Of a stretch of 64,000 nucleotides of DNA, positions 36,819 through 45,519 are shown piece after piece. The stretch lies in assembly GCF_026015295.1 (NCBI RefSeq), contig NZ_JAPDUW010000002.1, positions 170,001 to 234,000 of the forward strand, read 5' to 3'. A program made the translations under genes and the position numbers. Numbering within the stretch: the stretch's first letter is position 1; every line of letters begins with the position of its first letter. This DNA is from Segatella copri (GTDB lineage: Bacteria > Bacteroidota > Bacteroidia > Bacteroidales > Bacteroidaceae). The notes beneath the pieces are model-generated. The model did no database searches. It saw only the letters and a list, made by a program, of their open reading frames with translations, and was not told the origin of the DNA.

Positions 36819-37472
36819 ATGGAAAAATTAGTCGTGATGGTTGGTTTAAAGCAACCAGGCAATAATATTCAATTATTGGGTAGCTGTTTTGCTGTACCAA
36901 AGAATGGATACTTTGTAACTTGTAGACATGTCATAGGTGATCATACGGATAATTTAGTATTAGTTTCATCTGTGGATTCCAACAACATACATGAGTATCA
37001 AGATACTTCAAAAAATCAATGTCGTATCTTGGATGTTCAATCCATTGAATGTGTTAATCCTTTGTGTGATTTAGTAGTTTTGAAAACTGCTCACTTAAGG
37101 ATAGATTCTTGCCCAATAGGAAGTCTTGATGAACTCCAGGTGGGGGATGATGTTGAGATTATAGGTTATCCACATTGTGTAAATGATTGGCAGATGCATA
37201 TTTTGACAGTACAAAAAACGATGGTAGGAGCAAAGATTCTTAGAGCTTCTCAAGGTATAAAATATAAATATGCAATATTAAATGTACAAACTCGTCCTGG
37301 TCAATCTGGTTCTATGGTCTTTTGCCCTCGTTTACAGAAAATTATAGGAATCCTTGTTGGAGGGTATGCACCTGCATCTGGTATCATGTTGGCTGGTATT
37401 AACCCTCATGAATTAAATCAAACTTCTTTTTGCTTGAGTGCAGAATACATAAACGAAATGCTTGAGGAATAA
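36819..37472 (+). CDS. Trypsin-like serine protease
   Basis: 217 residues. The full catalytic triad is readable: H37 in YFVTCRHVIG, D84 in NPLCDLVVLK, and S163 in RPGQSGSMVF. No signal peptide, so it is cytoplasmic. No PDZ domain. Trypsin-like domains occur in several defence systems, where they cleave and activate a partner. The next gene begins on the last base of its stop codon. Confidence 0.85.
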   Translation: MEKLVVMVGLKQPGNNIQLLGSCFAVPKNGYFVTCRHVIGDHTDNLVLVSSVDSNNIHEYQDTSKNQCRILDVQSIECVNPLCDLVVLKTAHLRIDSCPIGSLDELQVGDDVEIIGYPHCVNDWQMHILTVQKTMVGAKILRASQGIKYKYAILNVQTRPGQSGSMVFCPRLQKIIGILVGGYAPASGIMLAGINPHELNQTSFCLSAEYINEMLEE

Positions 37473-37909
37473 TGGAAATAGTAGATGAAAGCCTTGAAAC
37501 ATGGTTGAGTGTTCTGAAACCTTATCAGCGGAATACGATAAAGGCTTTATTGGCGAATAATGATGGAGATGAAGAAAAAGTTGCTAATTTGTGGTTGAGT
37601 AGTTTCGGTCCAATTAATACTGCAACATTTGGTGGTTTATCATCTAGCGAATCCAAAAAAAACTATTGGAAATGTCTTAAAGATGAACTCAATAAATTGA
37701 TTTGTGGGGATTCTTATGAGGAAGATAGAAAGCAGTTTTTGGATATGGGTGGCTTGATTAATATTGGTGCTTCTTCTCAAATAGCAGCATTCTTAGCTCC
37801 TATTATAGGGGTGAGTGCTTCATTCTTGACTCCAGCAATCGTTTTGATGTTGCATACGATAAGTAAGGTGTCCGTAAACGCATATTGCTCTATGATTAAG
37901 AATGCTTAG
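37472..37909 (+). CDS. Small protein with hydrophobic C-terminus, protease partner
   Basis: 145 residues. An N-terminal helical part (YQRNTIKALLANNDGDEEKV) is followed by a Gly/Ala-rich hydrophobic stretch from about 92 to 140 (two segments around a Pro). No family recognised. The TAATG overlap with the protease argues for a fixed two-gene unit, such as a proteolytically released membrane toxin; this is inference. Confidence 0.6.
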   Translation: MEIVDESLETWLSVLKPYQRNTIKALLANNDGDEEKVANLWLSSFGPINTATFGGLSSSESKKNYWKCLKDELNKLICGDSYEEDRKQFLDMGGLINIGASSQIAAFLAPIIGVSASFLTPAIVLMLHTISKVSVNAYCSMIKNA

Positions 37910-37959
37910 CCAACTTATCGTTAGTAACCATAAGATTTCTGCCATAACCATGATGGGAA

Positions 37960-38160
37960 CGTAAGGCTGCTGCCTTGGAATCTGCTGTGGCTTTTTTGAA
38001 GGAAGAGAATAAGGCAATAATGCAGGAAACCTTAAAAATCAAGTCTGAAACAAAGAAACTTCGTGAGGAAAGAGAACGGATAAATGAAGAATTGTTGCAG
38101 AAAAAGCATGAGCTAGACCTGTTGAAAGCTACCTCTTACCCGCATGAAAGATGGGGATAA
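37960..38160 (+). pseudogene. Coiled-coil gene fragment
   Basis: Open frame after a TAA with no ATG; codes for a charged coiled coil (KIKSETKKLREERERINEEL). It resembles internal parts of mobilisation or phage coiled-coil proteins and has no convincing start, so it is probably a remnant. Confidence 0.35.
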
Positions 38161-38243
38161 GGATTATAAGTCTATGTTTCCATGTTACGGTGTTAAAAAA
38201 TAGATGAGGTGAAATTGTGTGCTTAGCAATCCTTCACTCTAAA

Positions 38244-38307
38244 GATAATGCAAATGAGCGCAATGAAAGCTGGCTTTCAAATTGCCGAGTGCAGCTTATC
38301 TTCTACA
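38244..38307. repeat. Nested hairpin module, solo copy
   Basis: GCAATGAAAGCTGGCTTTCA hairpin followed by AATTGCCGAGTGCAGCTTAT, related to the module inside mosaic repeats C (31900) and D (41909). It directly precedes the second defence leader. Confidence 0.65.
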
Positions 38308-38317
38308 ATAACGATAC

Positions 38318-38400
38318 AAAATAACTTTTTTCAAAAAAAGATAAGTGTAACTACTTGTAATATAGTGGGGATGCAGTATTGGTGATATGGCGATAGACCT
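38318..38400 (+). promoter_or_regulatory. Shared non-coding leader upstream of a defence operon, copy 2
   Basis: AAAATAACTTTTTTCAAAAA, GTGTAACTACT and ATAGTGGGGATGCAG...GGTGATAT parallel the block at 17360. It ends about 40 bases before the AAA_13 gene. Confidence 0.55.
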
Positions 38401-38438
38401 GTGTAGAATAATTATTTAATATTAAACGTTTTATCCAT

Positions 38439-40754
38439 ATGTTAGAGTTGATAAGTAATATTATAGTTAAAGGTGGAGCCTTTGCTGAAGATACATCCTT
38501 ACCAATATTGTGCAAGCGATTGAATCTTCTGTATGGCCGAAACGGAAGTGGTAAATCTACAATTGCTAAATGTTTAAAGACTCTATCTCAAACTGCTAGT
38601 GATTGCAATTATACCGCAAGCTTTCCTGATGATAAAAATAAAGAATTAGACTCAAATGTATATGTCTATGATGAGAATTTTGTTTCTGACAATTTTAAAA
38701 TAAATCAAGATGGTTTGATTTCGATAGTGATGTTGGGGCATCAGGTTGGATTAGATGAGAAACTAAATAAATTAGAGAAGGAACAAAGTGTACTTCTTGA
38801 AGCATACAATGGATTTTCGGAAAGCGAAAGACAATTTGATGATTCTTCAAATGATAAATCACCATTATGGCATTTTAATGTTATAAAGAAAAAACTAAGT
38901 GCGAATGGTGGATGGGCTGAGCGTGATAGAATAATTAAGGACAATTCTATCAAATCGGCAGTAACAGTTGACATTTTTCAAGAATTAATGGAATTGTCCA
39001 AAGCTCATATATCGTATGCAAGATTGCGTCGTGAGTATGACGAGAAGATGGAAATCTTTCAAAAAGTAAAGAAAGGCGGTATTAAAATAGAACTGCTTTC
39101 TAATAATGTTATTTCAAATCATATTGATCAATATAAGAAATTACTTGAACTCCATTTGGAAGAACCACATCTTAGCAATCGAGATAAAAAAATAATAGAT
39201 TTGGTCCGATCTGAACATGGAAATTATCTTAATCAAATACATCCAGTTTTTGATAATCAAGATATGACCGTATGTCCACTTTGTCTTCGACCTATGTCAG
39301 TTTATGACAAAAAAGACTTGTTCCTTAAGATTCAGCAGTTTTTTAACAAAGAGTCAGAGGTATATAAACAGCAACTACAAGCGATGACAAAGTCGTTGTC
39401 CGGTTGGCAACCTATTCAACTTAGTGATTTGGTTAAAGAAATAATAGGCAAGGATACTACTGATATGTTCATCAACTGTGGAAACGAACTGCGGCAGAAT
39501 TATATTAAGCTCTGTGATGTCTTTACCGAAAGATTACAAAATGTATATGGCATGCAGCCTTATTTTAGTTGGTATGAGATAAAGGATGAACAAGATAAGT
39601 ATTCTCTTTTATTGGAGAAGATTAATTCCGCTATCCTCTATTATAATAAAGAGATAGAACAGAAATCTAGATTGAAGCGCGAATTGATAGCATTGAATAA
39701 GCAGATTTCTTCATTGCAATTAGTAGAGAACTTTAAACTCTATAGCGAACGTCTGAATGAACAACGAATTAATTCAGAAAAATTGAATAGTTCAAGTAGT
39801 GCTTTGCTTAAGGTTAGATATGAAATATCACAAGTTCGTTCTCAAAAGACGCAAGTATCCATTGCTTTGGATTTTATTAATGATGCTCTTTCTTACATAT
39901 TTTTTGATAAGAAGAGGATGGTCTTAGAGAATTCAGATGGAATTTACGTTTTGAAGGTTAATGGTAAAGATGTAAAACCTAAAGATGTTTCCACAGGTGA
40001 ACGCAATGCTATAGCTTTAAGCTATTTCTTTGCAAAGATGTTTGAGAATCATGAGAAAGAAAGTCGCTATTCAGAGGAAGCATTGGTTGTGCTTGATGAT
40101 CCAATAACAAGTTTTGATAAAGATAATAAAGTTGGTATAATGAGTTTCTTGCGATGGCAGATTAATGCATTATATGAAGGGAATCCTAAAACTAAAGTAT
40201 TAATCATGTCTCATGAATTGATGACTATATTTAATCTCCAGAAAGTGTATAGCGACATTGATAGGAATCAGTTTCGAGTCTATGAACTGAAGGATAGGCA
40301 TATTAATGACTTAAATTGCTTTCGTAATGAGCGAAATGAATATAAAAAACTGATGTTGGATGTCTTTGAGGTTGCGTATACTGCAACTTCTAATACATTA
40401 ACTGCAGGAAATAAAATGCGAAGAATAGAAGAGGCATATTCTTCTTTTATTTGTAATGGAAAATTTGAAACTTTGTTGCATGATAAAGAGTTTTTGAGGA
40501 ATGTACCATCTTCTAAGAAAGTTTTCTATCAGAATTTTATGAGTCGTTTAGTTTTGAATACTGAAAGTCACATGGAAGAAAGAGTATATGAATTGAATGA
40601 CTTTTCACCAATGTTTGATGAAGATGAAATACGCAAGACTGCTAAATATTTACTTATGCTATTTTATTATGTCGATGGCTTTCATCTAAAATCTTATCTG
40701 GGTGATAAATATTCTATTGTTGAACAATGGATAGTCAATGAAGATCAGGCATAA
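38439..40754 (+). CDS. AAA_13 (RloC/PrrC-like) SMC-type ATPase
   Basis: 771 residues. Walker A GRNGSGKS at 33-40, a coiled coil with a Cys-x-x-Cys zinc-hook-like pair near 279-282 (CPLC), the ABC signature VSTGERNAIAL near 517 and Walker B VVLDDPITSFD near 550. This is the AAA_13 architecture of RloC/PrrC anticodon nucleases. The C-terminal 150 residues do not show a clear Arg-Glu-His nuclease triad, so it may be the sensor of a different system. Two small genes follow, perhaps providing the effector. Confidence 0.75.
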   Translation: MLELISNIIVKGGAFAEDTSLPILCKRLNLLYGRNGSGKSTIAKCLKTLSQTASDCNYTASFPDDKNKELDSNVYVYDENFVSDNFKINQDGLISIVMLGHQVGLDEKLNKLEKEQSVLLEAYNGFSESERQFDDSSNDKSPLWHFNVIKKKLSANGGWAERDRIIKDNSIKSAVTVDIFQELMELSKAHISYARLRREYDEKMEIFQKVKKGGIKIELLSNNVISNHIDQYKKLLELHLEEPHLSNRDKKIIDLVRSEHGNYLNQIHPVFDNQDMTVCPLCLRPMSVYDKKDLFLKIQQFFNKESEVYKQQLQAMTKSLSGWQPIQLSDLVKEIIGKDTTDMFINCGNELRQNYIKLCDVFTERLQNVYGMQPYFSWYEIKDEQDKYSLLLEKINSAILYYNKEIEQKSRLKRELIALNKQISSLQLVENFKLYSERLNEQRINSEKLNSSSSALLKVRYEISQVRSQKTQVSIALDFINDALSYIFFDKKRMVLENSDGIYVLKVNGKDVKPKDVSTGERNAIALSYFFAKMFENHEKESRYSEEALVVLDDPITSFDKDNKVGIMSFLRWQINALYEGNPKTKVLIMSHELMTIFNLQKVYSDIDRNQFRVYELKDRHINDLNCFRNERNEYKKLMLDVFEVAYTATSNTLTAGNKMRRIEEAYSSFICNGKFETLLHDKEFLRNVPSSKKVFYQNFMSRLVLNTESHMEERVYELNDFSPMFDEDEIRKTAKYLLMLFYYVDGFHLKSYLGDKYSIVEQWIVNEDQA

Positions 40755-40782
40755 AATTCTGTTTTAAAATATATAATATATT

Positions 40783-41190
40783 ATGTTACGAACGTTCCAA
40801 AATTTTTTAGATAAAAATAAAATTCAGTCTTCTTTCGTTGATGAAAATCGTACAATGATAGAATTTACGATAGATGGACTTCATTATATATTTAGCTATA
40901 TTATTTCTGATGATCCCTATTATGTAAGAATAGTATTGCCGAATGCAGGTCAAATAGATGAATCAAATTCGGAAACAATAAGGCTGCTTTACGAAATCTC
41001 TCGTTCTTATAAAGTAGGGAAAGCATTTTGTATCAATAGTCAAATATGGTTTTCAACAGAATCTTTCGTCTATAATAAGGAAGGTGCTGATATGCTTTTC
41101 CAAAGAATGATTTCTGTATTAAAAGATATGTTAAATTATTATAGAATTTATTGTGATGAAAATAACAAACAACAATCAAAGTCAGAATAA
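40783..41190 (+). CDS. Small hypothetical protein (YbjN/chaperone-like)
   Basis: 135 residues, mixed alpha/beta with an antiparallel sheet (MIEFTIDGLHYIFSYIISDDPYYVRIVLPN) and a C-terminal helix; the outline recalls YbjN or type III chaperone folds. No catalytic motif. It lies 28 bases after the ATPase and overlaps the next gene by 35 bases, so the three likely form one cassette. Confidence 0.6.
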   Translation: MLRTFQNFLDKNKIQSSFVDENRTMIEFTIDGLHYIFSYIISDDPYYVRIVLPNAGQIDESNSETIRLLYEISRSYKVGKAFCINSQIWFSTESFVYNKEGADMLFQRMISVLKDMLNYYRIYCDENNKQQSKSE

Positions 41191-41686
41191 TACTATACGC
41201 AATTCTTACAATGATGTTCCTTTTCAGAAACATTCCTCAAATTGTTCTTGTAGTACAAATACAAAATGGATGATTGGAATTCTAGTGCTTACTGTGATTT
41301 TGCTTACAACATGGATCTTAACCAACTATATTAAGGATGGAAATAATCTTGTGAATTTGTTGGTTAATTTTTCAACACTATTATCTATAGTTCTTTCTGT
41401 TTCTTCCATAGCTTTTGCTGGTTATACCTCTATTGAGACTGGTAGACAATATTATAATATGGCCAAAGCTGTTGAAGAAATAAGAACTACTAATGGAATA
41501 ATGTCTGAGAACTATAAAAACTTAATGGAGCATTATCATGAAACAGTTAAGCTTTTCTCGCAAATCTTAGAGGGTTATGCGAATAACGCTGCTAGTAGTA
41601 ATCGTGTCAGTGATATCCCCCCAACAGATATCAGCAATGAGGCTACTATTGTTACAGATAAGGCAATGAATGTCAATCAATCGTAA
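41156..41686 (+). CDS. Two-TM membrane protein of the AAA_13 cassette
   Basis: About 176 residues. A polar Asn-rich N-terminus with a Cys-x-Cys is followed by two transmembrane segments (about 37-58 and 67-90) and a helical cytoplasmic tail. The layout resembles small membrane effectors. ATG 41156 chosen over GTG 41153. Candidate killing component of the cassette; inference. Confidence 0.6.
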   Translation: MKITNNNQSQNNTIRNSYNDVPFQKHSSNCSCSTNTKWMIGILVLTVILLTTWILTNYIKDGNNLVNLLVNFSTLLSIVLSVSSIAFAGYTSIETGRQYYNMAKAVEEIRTTNGIMSENYKNLMEHYHETVKLFSQILEGYANNAASSNRVSDIPPTDISNEATIVTDKAMNVNQS

Positions 41687-41721
41687 TTTTGTAGCAAATG
41701 TTAGGACTTCATTACTCTCCA

Positions 41722-41994
41722 GGCGGTCCCATCCCGCACAACATGGCGAAGACCTTTGATGGTCCGACAACCTTATAGCGTAGCGGTTCCGAGCACCGAG
41801 TAGGGCGGTTACATCCTTCCTTCTGAGGAGGAAGGCTTGGTTAGAGGTGGAGCTCCCTTTGGAAAGGGAGACGGAGGGATTCGAAAAAATACCTTTTTTA
41901 ATGGGAAAAAGCGATGCCAGTGAGTGCAATGAAAGCTCGCTTTCAAATTGCCGAGTGCAGCTCGCTTTATCAACAAGGAAGGACGGGATGATTT
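41722..41994. repeat. Mosaic island repeat, copy D, with nested hairpin module
   Basis: GGCGGTCCCATCCCGCACAA start as in the other copies, a CTCCCTTTGGAAAGGGAG hairpin unique to this copy, and the nested GCAATGAAAGCTCG...CGAGTGCAGCTCGC module at 41909-41976. Confidence 0.78.
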
Positions 41995-42009
41995 GCATGC
42001 AAAGCCATT

Positions 42010-42616
42010 TTGACAATCATGTGATGTAATCAGAATGAATACAACGAACAAAGGGGAACGACCAAAGACTGGTTGTTTCCCTTTGTTCGTTTAGAGGCAA
42101 TTGTATCAGGTGTATCTGCCATCATCACAAAGGTTGCAACCAAACGAAAGATGGAGAAACCACCACGCAAATCTATCTCAATTCTATCAAAAGCTCAGAA
42201 GTAGATGATGCCAACGCCAAAATACTGGCAGCCCTATAAGCCACAAAAAAGAATAAAAAGAGGGATTTTGTAAAATGAACCAAAATGAACCATTTTTCCT
42301 GAATCTTTACATGAGAGATACAGAAAAACCGAAAACTTTCGTTCAATCAACGACTTAGGAAATTATGTACGAAAAGAATAGTAAAATAATGTTGATTTTC
42401 GTAGAATGATATTAATTTTTTAACACGCATAATTTGCTAGTTTCCAACAATTTTCGTATTTTTGCAAGGAGATTCTGTGTCTCTTATATCGAGATTCAGA
42501 TGAACGTCATCAAAAAACGAACTTGATTCGCATGATGAAAGAGACAAATATACACTCACAGGTTACGTCCACTATTGCAGGGGACGACGGCGAAGCCATG
42601 GCAAAAAGTGAAGAAA
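42010..42616. repeat. Large repeat unit with upxY promoter and start, copy 2
   Basis: Matches 27709-28360 at both ends. It contains the long hairpin at 42044-42089 and, at 42113-42160, a scrap of topB (CATCATCACAAAGGTTGCAA, CAAACGAAAGATGGAGAA; compare 63720-63762), then the same GATGATGCCAACGCCAAAAT segment and upxY promoter block. Explains most of the gene-free stretch from 41.7 to 42.5 kb. Confidence 0.75.
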
Positions 42617-43200
42617 ACGCTAAGGAAATGGCTCCCAAAAAGCCTAATGAAGGGCTTAAAAAACCTGATGATGCAGGATGGTATATGGCTGTAGTGAGAG
42701 TGAATTGTGAAACGAGAATAGCTGATTCTATACGAATCAATCTTAATCACAATCATGTTTGGTTTGATTACTGGATTCCTAAGGTAAAAGTAGGTTATAT
42801 AGACAAGCGTTCCAATAAGCGAAGAGTGAAAGAAAAGCTATTTCTTTCCACTTTCATCTTTTGTAACGTCTCTCCGTCACAACTTGATAAGATCCGCTTC
42901 CGTTCGGATGTGTATAAGATGCTGACGATGCCAGGTTAAAGGAAAATATACCAAATTCCCGATCAGGTTATTGCCAACTATCGATATTTTGTAGAGAATG
43001 ATGAAGAGCCTGTCACTGCTGCCCCTATTCCTTTGAAGAATAGGTATCAAAGTGCGAGTGGTGTCGGGTAGCATGAAAGGTGTGGAAGCATACGTGCAGA
43101 GCTATAATGGCAAGAAAGCCGTCATCGGCAGCGAAATCAAGTACATCAGTGGTGCAACGCTTACGATAAGTAGAAATTTGTTGGAAATTGTAGAAAATTA
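42532..43200 (+). pseudogene. upxY: upxY copy 3, inactivated
   Basis: Aligned with copy 1, the CAA codon in MPGQRK has become TAA (stop at 42937-42939), and an extra base pair of changes around 43039 (AAGAATAGGTATC instead of AAGAAAGGAATC) shifts the frame before the KOW domain. The N-terminal part differs from copy 1 in the leader. Without the KOW domain the product would not be functional. Confidence 0.88.
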
Positions 43201-43216
43201 AAAACTCCTCCAAAAA

Positions 43217-43249
43217 TTTGGTAGTTTCAAAGAAAACCCTTATATTTGC
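43217..43249 (+). promoter_or_regulatory. Promoter of the Panacea toxin-antitoxin pair
   Basis: TTTGG at 43217 and TATATTTGC at 43241, followed by an AAAAAGGAG site 8 bases before the start. Nearly identical to the block at 31155. Confidence 0.7.
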
Positions 43250-43270
43250 AGGCAAAAAGGAGATACAATA

Positions 43271-43864
43271 ATGAAGACAATAGATCAGATTTTGAAAATA
43301 AAGGCAGTAGTGCTTTACATTCTGAAAGCATTCCCAGAAGGAGTTGATTATATTCATCTCTTTAAGGTTATGTATTTTGCGCAGCAAGATCAGTTAAAGG
43401 AATATGGATTGCCAATCATTTACGATACCTTTGTTGCAAGAAAGCATGGTCCAGTACCTGCTTTAACCTATAAGGTGTTGCGTGGTATTGAAGGCAAGGC
43501 AGACCTTTCTACGCCAGAATTAAAGGATTTTGCAGATTCATTGAATATAGCCATCTCTCAGGATGGTCATCAACTTGTTCTAGCTTCCAAGAATGCGGAA
43601 TGCGATATGGATGAACTATCTGTAGCTGATGTGAAGATGTTGGATAAATGGATTGAAAAGTGCAAGGATGTAGAATCCTTTGACCTATCTGATAAGTCCC
43701 ATGAAGACAGAGCTTGGAAACGTGCAAAACGTCAGGCTGACAAGACAGGTGAGGACTCCAAGATAACCATGTATGATATGGCAGCTGCGGCAGGAGCAAG
43801 CAAAGACATGCTATGCGTAATTCGTGACCGCCAATCAGTTCAAAAAGCATTATCATGGATTTAA
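43271..43864 (+). CDS. Panacea-domain (DUF4065) antitoxin
   Basis: 197 residues with the DUF4065/SocA pattern: VLYILKAFPEGVDYIHLFKVMYFAQQ, then ARKHGPVPALTYKVLRG. Panacea antitoxins neutralise varied toxins encoded alongside. The stop overlaps the downstream gene by 10 bases, as expected for such a pair. Confidence 0.87.
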   Translation: MKTIDQILKIKAVVLYILKAFPEGVDYIHLFKVMYFAQQDQLKEYGLPIIYDTFVARKHGPVPALTYKVLRGIEGKADLSTPELKDFADSLNIAISQDGHQLVLASKNAECDMDELSVADVKMLDKWIEKCKDVESFDLSDKSHEDRAWKRAKRQADKTGEDSKITMYDMAAAAGASKDMLCVIRDRQSVQKALSWI

Positions 43865-44325
43865 GGGAGTTGCAGAAATCCTATCTTGATAATCTTCGTA
43901 AGGTTACCGAAGATAAATTAGAAATAGGTTCATTGGTACGAACAGTTATTTCTATAGAAGAAGGCTTGGTTTTCAAGGATGGAAGAAAGCAGAAACCAAA
44001 GAAATTAGTAATTATCGGAGTAGATAAAGTGAAAAAAGTATGTTATGGTTCAGTATTGGTTAATACAAAAATGAGTCCTAAGGCAGCTTATTCCGATTCT
44101 TTTCTTTCAGCCCAATATCTTCTTCATCAAACAGATTATCCTGAATTCTTGAAGTATGATAGTTTTGTTGATTGTGGCATGCTCTTTTCTATCCCATTAA
44201 AGAAATTGATGGAAGGAGAGTATTTTGGAACTTTGACCTCCCAAGATCTCCAAGGAATCTTTGAGGTTCTTAAAACAACCGAAACTCTTACTAATAAAGA
44301 AAAGAAGAGATTTGGAATTTTATAA
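43855..44325 (+). CDS. Toxin partner of the Panacea antitoxin
   Basis: 156 residues. Basic beta-rich N-terminal half (LEIGSLVRTVISIEEGLVF, KLVIIGVDKVKKVCYGSVLV) and a C-terminal half with DYPEFLKYDSFVDCGMLFSI, which recalls the PemK/MazF-like SH3 fold seen in some Panacea partners. Assignment as toxin comes mainly from the overlapping antitoxin gene. Confidence 0.68.
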   Translation: MDLRELQKSYLDNLRKVTEDKLEIGSLVRTVISIEEGLVFKDGRKQKPKKLVIIGVDKVKKVCYGSVLVNTKMSPKAAYSDSFLSAQYLLHQTDYPEFLKYDSFVDCGMLFSIPLKKLMEGEYFGTLTSQDLQGIFEVLKTTETLTNKEKKRFGIL

Positions 44326-44334
44326 AGTATTCTT

Positions 44335-44378
44335 CCCCATTCGAATGGCGACAAGTGCAGAGCGATACTGCAATGAGG
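44335..44378. repeat. REP-like palindromic repeat, copy 3
   Basis: Same inner TGCAG-AGCGATA-CTGCA hairpin with slightly altered outer arms. Confidence 0.65.
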
Positions 44379-44530
44379 AACAAAATAAAATTAAACACCA
44401 TCGTATTCCGCACAACTCAAAAGATCTGCGTCATCAGCGAGATCCGCGTGCCCTTAATCCCCCCAGACCGCACAGGTCTAAGAAATCTGTGTTTATCTGT
44501 GCAATCTGTGGGACTTAAAAAGAATAAACT

Positions 44531-44574
44531 CCTCATTCGAGCGACGACCAGTGCAGAGCGATACTGCAATGAGG
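44531..44574. repeat. REP-like palindromic repeat, copy 4
   Basis: Complete CCTCATT / AATGAGG arms. Between copies 3 and 4 lies another typical Bacteroidota intergenic repeat (GATCTGCGTCATCAGCGAGA followed by TCCGCGTG, and ATCTGTGTTTATCTGTGCAA). Confidence 0.68.
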
Positions 44575-44667
44575 AACAAATATGGTGATTCCAACCAGCA
44601 AGCCGTCCCCATGCGTTCCCAATCAGCAAGCTATAGTAAGGCGGTCCCCATCATCAAGATGTCCCCT

Positions 44668-44948
44668 GGCGGTCCCATCCCGCACAATATGACGAAGACC
44701 TTTGATGGTCCGCCAACCTTAGAGCGTAGCGGTTCCGAGCACCGAGTAGGGCGGTTTCCTCCCTCGCTCCTGAGGAGAGAGGGTCGGGGTGAGAGGTGGA
44801 GCCTTCCTTAACGGTAAGGAAGGACGGGTAGGTTTTCGAACAGATAGCACTGTAGGGCGGTTACATCCCTAATCCCTATGGTAGGGATTTAGGGCTTGGG
44901 TATAGGGTAAGGACCCCCTCTTCGCAAGAGGGGGACAGGGGAGTCGAA
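44668..44948. repeat. Mosaic island repeat, copy E
   Basis: Most similar to copy A, including the CCCTAATCCCTATGG tail and CCCCCTCTTCGCAAGAGGGGG hairpin and the preceding REP-like element and spacer. Copies A and E each end 17-32 bases before a short gene. With copies 3 and 4 it fills the 44326-44964 gap. Confidence 0.8.
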
Positions 44949-44964
44949 AAAACAATATAATACA

Positions 44965-45492
44965 ATGAACAAAGAAGAAAGAAATTCCTTTCGAAAGGAA
45001 ATGATTGGTAAGTTAGAAGAACAATGGGCTAAGTCGAATAGCCCAGAAGACGACCTCTTCTATTATCACCCTTCAGAAGATAAAATCGTTCTATCCCATG
45101 CCCTGTTCTGGGTTATGACCCAAAATATCAAAGGTAAGGTAGGCAAGGAAAAGTACTTATTGCTTCTCCGCCAATATCAGGAAGAGATGCTCGAAGCATA
45201 CTTAACTGAATCAGAAGATTTCAAAGACCTGCTTCACTATTGTAACGTCATATACAATACCCTTCCTGTAATCCTTCGAAGCATGTACGATTTCCGTATC
45301 CACTTAGATGCTCGTAAGCTTGCCGCCATAACGATAGTCGCTGGCGGTTATGGTGGTGATATGCCAGAAGACCAGGCTTATGACCTCCTCGATGATATAG
45401 ACTTCTATTATAATAAGGTGAAGTGCCGCAAGATAGAAAAGCTCATGCCGGTATTGAGTAAGTTGGTAATAGAAGAGCAAAAGTTACTTTAG
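44965..45492 (+). CDS. Hypothetical protein (175 aa) following repeat E
   Basis: All-helical, acidic; contains DDLFYYHPSEDKIVLSHALF and an AAITIVAGGYGGDMPEDQAY loop. No family recognised. A 3' remnant of a second copy exists at 32049 beside repeat copy C, so the gene and the mosaic repeat travel or duplicate together. Confidence 0.6.
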   Translation: MNKEERNSFRKEMIGKLEEQWAKSNSPEDDLFYYHPSEDKIVLSHALFWVMTQNIKGKVGKEKYLLLLRQYQEEMLEAYLTESEDFKDLLHYCNVIYNTLPVILRSMYDFRIHLDARKLAAITIVAGGYGGDMPEDQAYDLLDDIDFYYNKVKCRKIEKLMPVLSKLVIEEQKLL

Positions 45493-45519
45493 CTTGCATT
45501 GAGGAATGCTTCTGACGCT

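Noticed and set aside
38439..40754. Naming the AAA_13 ATPase as RloC anticodon nuclease
   Set aside because: The ATPase parts and a CPLC pair fit, but I could not find a convincing Arg-Glu-His nuclease triad in the C-terminal region.
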